Source: AC-32 sp036265535 | Lineage (GTDB): Bacteria > Actinomycetota > Thermoleophilia > Gaiellales > Gaiellaceae | DNA length: 12,972 nt | Direction: 5' to 3' | Assembly (NCBI GenBank): GCA_036265535.1 | Contig: DATAOV010000082.1 | Span: 1-12,972 of the forward strand | Shown: positions 1 through 5,803 of the stretch, piece by piece | How the letters are laid out: every line of letters begins with the position of its first letter | Numbering within the stretch: position 1 is the stretch's first letter | Translations under genes and position numbers: made by a program | Notes under the pieces: generated by a model | Told to the model about the DNA's origin: nothing | Seen by the model: only the letters and a program-made list of their open reading frames with translations | Database searches by the model: none

Positions 1-867
1 TCCGGCGACGCCCTGCTCGTCGCCGGGCTCGCGCTCCTGATCGGCGGGCTCGGCTTCAAGGCCTCGGCGGCGCCGTTCCACATGTGGACGCCGGACGTCT
101 ACGAGGGCGCCCCCACGCCGGTGACCGCGTTCATGTCGGCGGCGACGAAGACCGTGGCGCTCGTCGTCACCCTGCGCATCCTCGTGACCGCGTTCCCCCA
201 GGAGGCGCGCCTCTGGACGGTGACGATCGCAGTGATCGCCTGCGCCTCGCTCGCGGTGGGCAACCTGGCCGCGCTCGTGCAGAAGGGCGTGAAGCGCATG
301 CTCGCGTACTCCTCGATCTCGCACGCCGGCTTCATGCTGATCGCCGTCGCCTCCGACAACGCCCTCGGCGGCCGCGCGCTCCTCTACTACCTGATCCCCT
401 ACTCGGCGATGTCGGTCGGCGCCTTCGCGGTCGTCGCGGCGCGCGAGCGGGAGCTGAACCGGCCGGTCACGCTCGACAACCTCGCCGGATTCGGGTGGGA
501 GCGGCCGCTACTAGGCATCTCGATGATGACCTTCATGCTCGGCTTCGCGGGCTTCCCGCTCACAGGCGGGTTCGTAGGCAAGTTCTACGTCTTCGCCGCG
601 GCCTACGAGCACGGCTGGATCTGGCTCGTGATCGTGGGCGTCGCCGCGACCGCGGTCAGCCTCTACTACTACCTCGGCGTGATCAGAGCGATGTACATGC
701 GCCCCGCCGAGGAGCTCCAGCTCGCACCGGTCGGCGGCTCGCCCCCGCGCGAGCTCGTACTCCAGACCGCCGTCGCCGCAGCGCTCGTCGTCACCGTCGG
801 CTCGTTCTTCGCCGTGCAGCCGCTGATCCACGTCGCGAAGGAAGCCGCGGCCTCGCTCCCCTTCTAG
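1..867 (+). CDS. nuoN: NADH-quinone oxidoreductase subunit N, 3' part
   Basis: Antiporter-like membrane subunit of respiratory complex I, helping to couple quinone reduction to proton pumping in the cytoplasmic membrane. The frame is open from base 1, so the 5' end lies outside the window; 288 C-terminal residues are visible. The start of the fragment carries the strongly conserved NuoN/Mrp-antiporter stretch FKASAAPFHMWTPDVYEGAP (residues 19-38), followed by FMSAATK, then KRMLAYSSISHAG (near residue 97) and a Gly-Phe-Pro-Leu-Thr-Gly-Gly-Phe-x-Gly-Lys stretch near residue 185, all hallmark positions including the lysines thought to line the proton path. Many hydrophobic helices are evident. 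NuoN is normally the last gene of the nuo operon, and here it is followed by a convergent gene, which fits the operon end. The stop TAG lies inside a CTAG shared with the minus-strand neighbour. Confidence 0.97.
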   Translation, partial: SGDALLVAGLALLIGGLGFKASAAPFHMWTPDVYEGAPTPVTAFMSAATKTVALVVTLRILVTAFPQEARLWTVTIAVIACASLAVGNLAALVQKGVKRMLAYSSISHAGFMLIAVASDNALGGRALLYYLIPYSAMSVGAFAVVAARERELNRPVTLDNLAGFGWERPLLGISMMTFMLGFAGFPLTGGFVGKFYVFAAAYEHGWIWLVIVGVAATAVSLYYYLGVIRAMYMRPAEELQLAPVGGSPPRELVLQTAVAAALVVTVGSFFAVQPLIHVAKEAAASLPF

Positions 868-1205
868 CGTCGAAGCTCGGAGGCGAGCGAGACCACGGCC
901 TGGATGCAGAAGATCGCCAGGCAGCCGAGGAGCGCGGAACGAGCCGGGCCCGGCACCGCGCCCTCCGTGACCGCAGGCGCCCGCACTGCGGCGCCGGCGA
1001 CGATCAGCGCGAGCACGACGGCCCACAGCAGCGCGTGCAGATGGTCGCGAGCGCCGTCCAACAGCGCGCCGAAGCAATCGAGCGCGACGACCGCCGCGGC
1101 CGGAACCGCGAGCAGGAGGGCATAGAACGCGAGCTCGTGCGCCCCGGCCCCGTCCGCCGCCGCAGCCGCGACCACGAGACCGATCGGAATCGCCCGGCGC
1201 AACAT
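864..1205 (-). CDS. small four-helix membrane protein, unknown function
   Basis: A 113-residue protein, very rich in Ala, Val and Leu, which I do not recognise as a named family. Four hydrophobic segments can be read: about residues 4-22, 25-47, 56-77 and 87-107, with short basic or acidic connections (an Asp-Gly-Ala-Arg-Asp-His turn near 51-56). It ends with the basic Glu-Leu-Arg-Arg. No signal-peptidase site or catalytic motif is visible. It is convergent with nuoN, sharing the palindrome CTAG for both stop codons, and divergent from the UPF0173 hydrolase across 70 bp. The ATG at 1205 has no clear Shine-Dalgarno sequence, so the start is uncertain. The long competing plus-strand frame over the same bases gives an arginine-rich shadow translation, which supports the minus-strand reading. 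Confidence 0.7.
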   Translation of the reverse strand: MLRRAIPIGLVVAAAAADGAGAHELAFYALLLAVPAAAVVALDCFGALLDGARDHLHALLWAVVLALIVAGAAVRAPAVTEGAVPGPARSALLGCLAIFCIQAVVSLASELRR

Positions 1206-1231
1206 GCCGGTGGGTTCGGCGTCCGCTCGTC

Positions 1232-1272
1232 GGCTCCTTCGTTACGCTCAGCGAACCCGTGAGAAAGGAGCC
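1232..1272 (+). promoter_or_regulatory. Inverted repeat covering the ribosome binding site of the UPF0173 gene
   Basis: GGCTCCTT at 1232-1239 is the exact reverse complement of AAGGAGCC at 1265-1272, which contains the Shine-Dalgarno sequence of the gene starting at 1276. The spacer holds a second small hairpin (GTT-a-CGC, loop TCA, GCG-AAC, 1241-1256). If transcribed, the 8-bp stem would hide the ribosome binding site. A TANNNT hexamer (TACGCT, 1243-1248) also lies between the arms; if that is the promoter -10 element, the upstream arm would not be in the mRNA and the repeat would more likely act as DNA, for instance as an operator. The repeat itself is certain, its role is inferred. Confidence 0.5.
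1264..1270 (+). promoter_or_regulatory. Shine-Dalgarno site AAAGGAG
   Basis: AAAGGAG lies 5 nt before the ATG at 1276. It fixes the start of the UPF0173 gene at 1276 rather than at the in-frame ATG at 1204, which has no such site and would overlap the divergent gene's start codon. Confidence 0.8.
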
Positions 1273-1275
1273 CGA

Positions 1276-1971
1276 ATGGCCGATGTACCGCTGACCTGGC
1301 TGGGGCACGCGAGCTTCCGTCTCGACTCGCCAGGGGGCAAGCGAATCTACCTCGACCCCTGGCTCGAAAACCCGAAATGCCCGGAGTCGGAGAGGGAGCC
1401 CGAGCGGATCGACGTGATCGCGCTCACGCACGGCCACGGCGACCACGTCGGCCAGACGGTCGAGCTGACGAAGACCTTCAAGCCGGAGGTTGTCGCGATG
1501 GTCGAGCTGAAAGGCTGGCTCGACCAGCAAGGCGCAGAGGTCGGCGAGACACCGGGGCCGAACAAGGGCGGCACCGTCGAGGCGGCGGGAGTGACGTTCA
1601 CGCTGACGAACGCCTTCCACTCCAGCGCCACCGAGGACGGCTCCTATGCGGGCGAGGCCGCCGGGATCGTGGTCGGGCTCGAGAACGGGACGACGATCTA
1701 CTTCGCCGGCGACACCTGTGTCTTCGGCGACATGCAGCTGATCGGACGGATCTACTCGCCTGAGGTGGCCGTCCTGCCGATCGGCGGCCACTTCACGATG
1801 GATCCGCGCGAGGCAGGCGTCGCGCTGGAGCTGCTCGGCTCGCCGCGCTGCGTCCCGTGCCACTACGGTACCTTCCCGCTCCTGAAAGGAACTCCGGACG
1901 AGCTGCGCCGGCATGCGCCCGACGGGGTCGAGATCGTCGCGCTCGAGCCGGGGGAGACGACGACGGTTTGA
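1276..1971 (+). CDS. UPF0173 family metal-dependent hydrolase (metallo-beta-lactamase fold)
   Basis: A 231-residue cytosolic protein of the UPF0173/YtkL type, a lineage of the metallo-beta-lactamase superfamily related to UlaG-like lactonases; the substrate of most members is unknown. Visible features are the N-terminal TWLGHASF (His11), LDPWL near 26-30, the metal motif THGHGDH (residues 51-57), His115 in a Phe-His-Ser-Ser context, Asp146 in FAGDT, His172 in PIGGHFTM and His196 in PCHYGTFP. This is a complete set of metal ligands for a dinuclear site, and the length matches the family (about 225-235). The start at 1276 is set by AAAGGAG 5 nt upstream. It is divergent from the small membrane protein gene and its stop overlaps the TTG start of the next gene (TTGA), suggesting translational coupling. 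Confidence 0.93.
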   Translation: MADVPLTWLGHASFRLDSPGGKRIYLDPWLENPKCPESEREPERIDVIALTHGHGDHVGQTVELTKTFKPEVVAMVELKGWLDQQGAEVGETPGPNKGGTVEAAGVTFTLTNAFHSSATEDGSYAGEAAGIVVGLENGTTIYFAGDTCVFGDMQLIGRIYSPEVAVLPIGGHFTMDPREAGVALELLGSPRCVPCHYGTFPLLKGTPDELRRHAPDGVEIVALEPGETTTV

Positions 1972-2243
1972 GGGAGCGCTGGTTCGGTGCGACCGGGCGC
2001 CGGGTCCCCGAGATCGCGGTCGAGGGCGAGCTCGAGCTCGACGACGCGCTCGTGCTGGACGACGTCTCGAACGACGCCGCCCTGAAGCAGGCACACGAGC
2101 TGGGGAGACCGGTGGTCGTGCGCGCCGCGAGCGCGCAGGCGGTCACGGAAGCACTGGCGCGGCCGGAGGTGGCCTGCGTGGTGGTGCCGGAGGCCGAACG
2201 GGAGCTGCTCGACCTCGACCTGACGGAGCTGACCTATGGATAG
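1968..2243 (+). CDS. hypothetical 91-residue protein coupled to the UPF0173 hydrolase
   Basis: I do not recognise this protein. The TTG at 1968-1970 overlaps the TGA of the upstream hydrolase (TTGA), with a GGGGAG stretch about 12 nt upstream, so translation by reinitiation is likely. From that start the product is about 91 residues, acidic, beginning LRERWFGATGRRVPEI. It has an alternating hydrophobic pattern (PVVVRAAS, then PEVACVVVPE) suggestive of a small alpha/beta fold, and ends LDLTELTYG. The upstream part of the same open frame (from 1857) is Arg/Ala-rich shadow of the hydrolase and is excluded. No signal peptide, membrane helix or catalytic motif is visible. The composition is that of a real protein and the overlapping arrangement supports it, but homologues were not checked. 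Confidence 0.65.
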   Translation: MRERWFGATGRRVPEIAVEGELELDDALVLDDVSNDAALKQAHELGRPVVVRAASAQAVTEALARPEVACVVVPEAERELLDLDLTELTYG

Positions 2244-2258
2244 AAGCCTTGGGGTAGG

Positions 2259-2279
2259 CGAGGACCCCCTGGGACCTCG
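2259..2279 (+). other. Hairpin 1 of a twin-hairpin spacer
   Basis: CGAGG (2259-2263) pairs with CCTCG (2275-2279), then an A-A mismatch (2264/2274), then CCC (2265-2267) with GGG (2271-2273) around a CCT loop. It lies 16 nt after the stop of the 91-residue ORF, so it could help end or stabilise the upstream message. No T-tract follows. Confidence 0.5.
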
Positions 2280-2293
2280 AGAGCGTATTGGAC

Positions 2294-2320
2294 GGCCGAG
2301 CGGGCGAAGCCCGTACGGCC
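2294..2320 (+). other. Hairpin 2 of a twin-hairpin spacer
   Basis: GGCCG (2294-2298) pairs with CGGCC (2316-2320), then an A-A mismatch (2299/2315), then GCGGGC (2300-2305) with GCCCGT (2309-2314, one G-T pair) around a GAA triloop. Eleven pairs in all. Its architecture copies hairpin 1 (5 bp, A-A mismatch, inner stem, 3-nt loop). No T-tract follows, so it may be a U-less terminator, an attenuator or an mRNA stabiliser located 29 nt before the DUF1028 start. Confidence 0.5.
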
Positions 2321-2349
2321 TCCATGACCGGCGCCGCCGAGTCGGCGCT

Positions 2350-3195
2350 TTGGCTAAGCCCCTCGTCGCCACCTACTCCATCGCTGCCTGCGATCTCGGC
2401 GCGGCCCAGTGGGGCGTGGCCACGCAGTCGAAGTTCCTGGGCGTCGGCTCCGTCGTCCCGTGGGCGATTCCCGGTGTCGGCGCGATCGCGACGCAGGCCT
2501 ATGCGAACCCGCGCTACGGCCCCGACGGACTCGCGCTCCTGCGCGAAGGCCTGAGCGCCCAGGAGGTCGTCGAGCGCCTGATCTCCGCCGACGACGGGCG
2601 CGAGCACCGGCAGCTCGGGGTCGTCGACGCAGCTGGCCGCAGCGCGAGCTTCACCGGCGGCGAATGCATGGAGTGGGCCGGCGGCAGGACCGGCGAGGGC
2701 TACGCGGCTCAGGGCAACATCCTCGTCTCGGCCGCGACCGTGGACGCGATCGCGGAGACCTTCGAGAGCGCGAAGGGCTCACTCGCGGAGCGCCTGCTCG
2801 ACTGCCTCGACGCCGCGCAGGCCGCCGGCGGCGACCGGCGCGGCCAGCAGTCCGCGGCGCTGCTCGTCGTCGAGCGCGACGGCGGTTACGCCGGGCTCTC
2901 GGACGAAATCGTCGACCTGCGCGTGGACGAGCACGAGCGCCCGCTCGAGGAGCTGCGCCGCATCTACGTCATGCACCAGGCGATCTTCGGCAAGACGGCT
3001 CGCGACGAGTGGCTCGACGTGGACGACGGACTCGCCGCCGAGCTCGGCGAGCGGCTGGCGCGCCTCGGCTACGAGGGCGAGCTCGGCCACGCCTATTTCA
3101 CGTGGGCCGGGAACGAGAACCTCGAAGAACGCGTTGACGGGGTCGAGCGTGTGGATCCCGTCGTGCTGGAGGAGTTGAGGAGGCAGAGCGCATGA
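2350..3195 (+). CDS. DUF1028 (Ntn-hydrolase superfamily-like) protein with C-terminal putative peptidoglycan-binding region
   Basis: A 281-residue protein of the DUF1028 family, conserved in bacteria and grouped with Ntn hydrolases; its substrate is unknown. Diagnostic stretches are ATYSIAA at residues 7-13, then WGVATQSKFLGVGSVVPWA, GVGAIATQAYANPRYGP, REHRQLGVVD, YAAQGNIL, GGDRRGQQSAALLV and VDLRVDEHERPLEELRR. The last 60 or so residues (GYEGEL, WAGNENLEERV, DPVVLEELR) resemble the putative peptidoglycan-binding tail seen in longer family members. The TTG at 2350 is chosen because homology begins just after it; the open frame extends back to 2236, but that part is Arg/Pro-rich and crosses two hairpins. 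No good Shine-Dalgarno is visible, so the start is uncertain. Its TGA overlaps the ATG of the cupin-TPR gene (ATGA). Confidence 0.9.
   Translation: MAKPLVATYSIAACDLGAAQWGVATQSKFLGVGSVVPWAIPGVGAIATQAYANPRYGPDGLALLREGLSAQEVVERLISADDGREHRQLGVVDAAGRSASFTGGECMEWAGGRTGEGYAAQGNILVSAATVDAIAETFESAKGSLAERLLDCLDAAQAAGGDRRGQQSAALLVVERDGGYAGLSDEIVDLRVDEHERPLEELRRIYVMHQAIFGKTARDEWLDVDDGLAAELGERLARLGYEGELGHAYFTWAGNENLEERVDGVERVDPVVLEELRRQSA
3177..3183 (+). promoter_or_regulatory. Shine-Dalgarno GAGGAGG
   Basis: GAGGAGG sits 8 nt before the ATG at 3192, inside the 3' end of the DUF1028 gene. It gives the cupin-TPR gene its own strong ribosome binding site in addition to the ATGA overlap. Confidence 0.75.
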
Positions 3196-3833
3196 GCTAC
3201 GAGGTCGTGCACATCGACGAGCTGGAGTCGTTCCCGATTGCGAACCAGGACGGCCTGACCTGGCGGCCGATCAGGCGGCGCTTCGACATCCAGGCCTTCG
3301 GCGCCAACGCCTACACGGCGGAGCGCGAGGGCCAACGGGTGGTCGAGGAGCACCGCGAGACGAACGGCCACGAGGAGCTGTACGTCGTCATCTCGGGCCG
3401 CGCGACGTTCACGCTGGACGGCAGCGAGCACGACGCGCCGGCGGGCACGCTCGTCCACTGCCCGCCCGACACGCTGCGCGGCGCCGTCGCGGCAGAACCG
3501 GGAACGACCGTGCTCGGGATCGGCGCCAAGCCCGGCGAGGTCTTCCAGCCGTCCGGCTGGGAGTGGACATTCGCGGCGTTCTCCCTCCTGGAGAACGGTG
3601 ATAAGGAGCGGGCGAGGACGGAGCTCGACGCCGGTGTCGCGACCCACCCCGACGCCTGGCAGGGCCAGTACAACTATGCGTGCTTCGAGGCGCGCGGCGG
3701 AGACACCAACGCAGCGCTGGAGCGGCTGCAGAAAGCGGTCGAGCTCGATCCCCAGGCTGCCGAGCTCGCCCCGAAGGACGAGGACTTCGCGCAGATTCGC
3801 GACGACCCGCGGTTCCTAGCGATCACCGGGTAG
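3192..3833 (+). CDS. cupin domain and tetratricopeptide repeat fusion protein
   Basis: A 213-residue cytosolic protein. Residues about 40-115 form a cupin-like beta barrel: EEHRETNGHEELYVVISG, then a PAGTLVHCPPDTLRG stretch, with His/Glu residues (His54, His60, Glu61, Glu62) suitable for a metal site. Residues about 130-213 form one to two TPR units, including NYACFEARGGDTNAALERL and AVELDP, ending with the Asp-Asp-Pro-Arg-Phe motif common at the end of small TPR proteins. It therefore looks like a sensor or binding protein with a protein-interaction tail rather than a classic enzyme. It is coupled to the DUF1028 gene by an ATGA overlap and GAGGAGG. It is convergent with, and overlaps by 18 nt, the dehydrogenase-family gene on the other strand. 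Domain calls are secure in outline; ligand and partner are unknown. Confidence 0.85.
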   Translation: MSYEVVHIDELESFPIANQDGLTWRPIRRRFDIQAFGANAYTAEREGQRVVEEHRETNGHEELYVVISGRATFTLDGSEHDAPAGTLVHCPPDTLRGAVAAEPGTTVLGIGAKPGEVFQPSGWEWTFAAFSLLENGDKERARTELDAGVATHPDAWQGQYNYACFEARGGDTNAALERLQKAVELDPQAAELAPKDEDFAQIRDDPRFLAITG

Positions 3834-4565
3834 GCGGATCCCGTCGGCGGAAGCTAGGCGCCGCAGGCGGGGCAGCGGGTCGGCCACCGGCCTCGCGACG
3901 AGGAGCACGGCGCCGTGGCCGGGCTCGCCGACGAGCGAGTCCACGAGCAGCTGAAGCCCGAGGGCGAGCGCGAAGGCCTTGTGCGCGTGCTCCCCGCCGA
4001 ATGGGACGAGCTCGTCCTCGCTCGCCTCGCCCGCGAGCACCTCACCGTAGGTGACCCTGCCCATCGAGACGTCGCTGACGAGGGGTAGCCCTTCCGCGCT
4101 GGGGATCGCGATCGCGAGCGGGTTGGTTCCCGTCAGCTTCGGGCCGCCGTCGGGATGCCCGAGCCGCGCCGGTGAGGTAGCGGTCAGCGCGGCGACGAGC
4201 CCGCCCTCCGCCAGCTTGCGCGCCCAGTAGCCCAGTGCGCCGGTCGGAAAGCAGCGCTGTGCCACGACGAGCCTCGCGTGGACAGGCGGCTCGGCGAGCT
4301 GGGCCTCGACGATCGCCGCAAGCGTCAAATAGCCGAGCGCACCGCTTCCATCCCAGCGCTCGAACCCCGGTTCGGTGACGAGCCGCTCCGGGCGCGCCGA
4401 GGGGTCGAGCTCGACCGGGCGGGTCGCCAGCCACTCGACCCGCGAGAAGCCGTGACCCCGCTTTCCACGGGCCTCGGAGTCGATGAAGTGGTCGGCGAGC
4501 GTTCGCGCGTCGGCCTCGTCGAAACCGAGCGCCGACAAGGTCGGTATCACTTCCTCGACCCGCAT
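3816..4565 (-). CDS. short malate/L-lactate dehydrogenase-family (Ldh_2) protein
   Basis: A 249-residue member of the NAD(P)-dependent oxidoreductase family that includes ureidoglycolate (AllD), malate/sulfolactate (ComC) and 2,3-diketogulonate dehydrogenases. Family signs are the N-terminal EARGKRGHGFSR (His38, at the place of the usual SHG catalytic His), LTGTNPLAIAIP (144-155), the VSDVSMG/YGEVL region (163-177) and HAHKAFALALGLQLLVDSLVG (193 onward). It is about 80-100 residues shorter than usual, and the typical Asn-His-Phe-Gly segment reads RCFPTGALGY here, so catalysis on standard substrates is doubtful. The ATG at 4565 has AAGGA 9 nt upstream (4579-4575). It overlaps the convergent cupin-TPR gene by 18 nt at its 3' end. 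Alternative: a biosynthetic oxidoreductase with a changed substrate. Confidence 0.82.
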   Translation of the reverse strand: MRVEEVIPTLSALGFDEADARTLADHFIDSEARGKRGHGFSRVEWLATRPVELDPSARPERLVTEPGFERWDGSGALGYLTLAAIVEAQLAEPPVHARLVVAQRCFPTGALGYWARKLAEGGLVAALTATSPARLGHPDGGPKLTGTNPLAIAIPSAEGLPLVSDVSMGRVTYGEVLAGEASEDELVPFGGEHAHKAFALALGLQLLVDSLVGEPGHGAVLLVARPVADPLPRLRRLASADGIRLPGDR

Positions 4566-4630
4566 TTCACGAAATCCTTACGGACTCGAACAGCCATCGC
4601 GTCGCCTGGCGACGTCTTAGCTCCTAGTTT

Positions 4631-4666
4631 CAGCGGGGCTCCAAGCGGAAGCCCCGGGGTCCGCTG
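4631..4666 (-). other. Branched hairpin in the leader of the dehydrogenase-family gene
   Basis: CAGCGG (4631-4636) pairs with CCGCTG (4661-4666); inside, GGCTCC (4637-4642) pairs with GGA-a-GCC (4647-4653) around AAGC. The stem is interrupted by a one-sided internal loop (4654-4660). It lies between mrp and the dehydrogenase-family gene, both on the minus strand. It may be part of a terminator pair or a 5' leader; I recognise no known riboswitch. Confidence 0.4.
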
Positions 4667-4673
4667 GAACCGG

Positions 4674-4703
4674 CGGAGGGCGCCCCCCTGGGGGCGCCCT
4701 TCG
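4674..4703 (-). terminator. Strong GC hairpin just after the mrp stop
   Basis: GGGCGCCCC (4678-4686) pairs perfectly with GGGGCGCCC (4691-4699) around a 4-nt loop, extended outward by A-T, G-T, G-C and C-G pairs to 4674/4703. On the minus strand it begins 3 nt after the mrp TAA. There is no U-tract on the minus side, so termination without a U-tract, as is common in actinobacteria, or 3'-end protection is inferred. Confidence 0.55.
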
Positions 4704-4706
4704 GAT

Positions 4707-5786
4707 TTAGGAAAGAACCGGCAGAGCCTTGACGATGCCGACGCCCTGCTCGCGCCTCGACGCGACAATCGCCTCGGCCACCTCGATGATCGCGCGTGCC
4801 GGCTCGGAGTGGGGATCGCTCCCCACCAGCGGCACTCCGGCGTCGCCGGCCTCGCGCAGGCGCGCGTCTAGCGGAACGCGGCCGAGCAGCGGCACGCCGA
4901 GCTCCTCGGCGAGCCGGTTGCCGCCGCCGGAACCGAAGGTCTCGCCACTCATGTTCTCGACCACGCCGAGGAGGCGCATGTTCGTCTTCTTCGCCATCAG
5001 CGCAGCGCGCGCCGCCACTTCCTGTGCAAGGGGTTGCGGGGTCGTCACGATCACGACCTCGGCACGCGGCAAGAGCTGGCCGAGCGAGATCGAGACGTCG
5101 CCCGTGCCGGGAGGCATGTCCACGACGAGCGTGTCGAGCTCACCCCAGTGGACGTCGGTGAGAAACTGCTCGAGCGCGCGGTGCAGCATCGGGCCTCGCC
5201 ACATGATCGGCTCGTTGTCATCGAGAAAGAACCCGATCGACATCAGCTTCAGCTCACCGCGGACCGGCGGCACGATCATCCGGTCGACGACGACGGGCTT
5301 CTGACGGATCCCGAGCAGATGCGGGATCGAATGTCCGTATACGTCGGCGTCGAGGATGCCGGTGCGCTGGCCGAGCTGTTCGAAGGCGGCGGCGAGATTG
5401 GCGGCGAGCGACGACTTGCCGACCCCGCCCTTGCCGCTGGCGACGGCGATGACGCGGGTCGCGCGGTCGAGCCGGATCCCCTTCGTGCGCTCAGTGACGG
5501 TACCGCGAAGCCGCGCCGTCAGGGCCGAGCGCTCGTCGGGCGTCATCACACCGAACTCGAGCGCGACCTGCTCGACACCGGCGACCGGCCCGAGCGCGGT
5601 CGCGACCTGCTCCTCGAAACTCGCCCGAAGGGGGCAACCCGCCACGGTGAGCGCGATTCCGACGGTCACGGCGCCGCCCTCGATGCGAACGTCGCGCACC
5701 ATGTCGAGCTCGACCACGTTGCGCTTGAGCTCTGGATCGATCACCTGCTCGAGCGCCTTCAGGATCGCTTCGCGTGAGGGTTCCAT
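4707..5786 (-). CDS. mrp: Mrp/NBP35-family Fe-S cluster carrier ATPase with N-terminal MIP18 (DUF59) domain
   Basis: A 359-residue cytosolic P-loop ATPase that carries and transfers Fe-S clusters. Residues 1-80 are the MIP18/DUF59 domain, with the conserved Asp-Pro-Glu-Leu (17-20) and Cys51 in TVAGCPLR. The ATPase domain follows: deviant Walker A SGKGGVGKSS (117-126), DADVYGHSIP (146-155), MWRGPM (195-200), Walker B VVDMPPGTGD (221-230) and the TTPQPLA stretch (248-254). The start at 5786 is chosen because the MIP18 homology begins at once; the frame runs on to 5924, but that part is the DUF72 gene read in another frame. Notably, VENMSGETFGSGGG (276-289) lacks the CxxC that many Mrp proteins have between these elements. 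It is last in the DUF1015-IMPase-DUF72-Mrp series, 17 nt after DUF72, and is followed by a strong hairpin. Confidence 0.95.
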   Translation of the reverse strand: MEPSREAILKALEQVIDPELKRNVVELDMVRDVRIEGGAVTVGIALTVAGCPLRASFEEQVATALGPVAGVEQVALEFGVMTPDERSALTARLRGTVTERTKGIRLDRATRVIAVASGKGGVGKSSLAANLAAAFEQLGQRTGILDADVYGHSIPHLLGIRQKPVVVDRMIVPPVRGELKLMSIGFFLDDNEPIMWRGPMLHRALEQFLTDVHWGELDTLVVDMPPGTGDVSISLGQLLPRAEVVIVTTPQPLAQEVAARAALMAKKTNMRLLGVVENMSGETFGSGGGNRLAEELGVPLLGRVPLDARLREAGDAGVPLVGSDPHSEPARAIIEVAEAIVASRREQGVGIVKALPVLS

Positions 5787-5803
5787 CTCGCTTCTGAGGG
5801 TAC

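Noticed and set aside
84..1262. Long plus-strand frame of 392 codons across nuoN and the membrane-protein gene
   Set aside because: Its translation is dominated by Arg, Ala and Pro with no motif; it is the +2 shadow of nuoN continuing over the minus-strand gene.
1204..1275. Earlier ATG at 1204 for the UPF0173 gene
   Set aside because: No ribosome binding site, overlap with the divergent gene's start, and the added 24 residues are unlike the family; AAAGGAG marks 1276.
511..2094. Minus-strand open frame of 527 codons opposite nuoN and UPF0173
   Set aside because: Arg/Asp-rich shadow translation without domains; the opposite strand carries complete, well conserved motifs.
2236..2349. N-terminal extension of the DUF1028 gene starting at the ATG at 2236
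   Set aside because: The added residues are Arg/Pro/Gly-rich, cross two strong hairpins and precede the point where family similarity starts; the TTG at 2350 is preferred.
4582..4591. Minus-strand GTTCGAGTCC resembling a tRNA T-loop
   Set aside because: The flanking 5-base arms do not pair, and no acceptor, D or anticodon stem can be placed around it.
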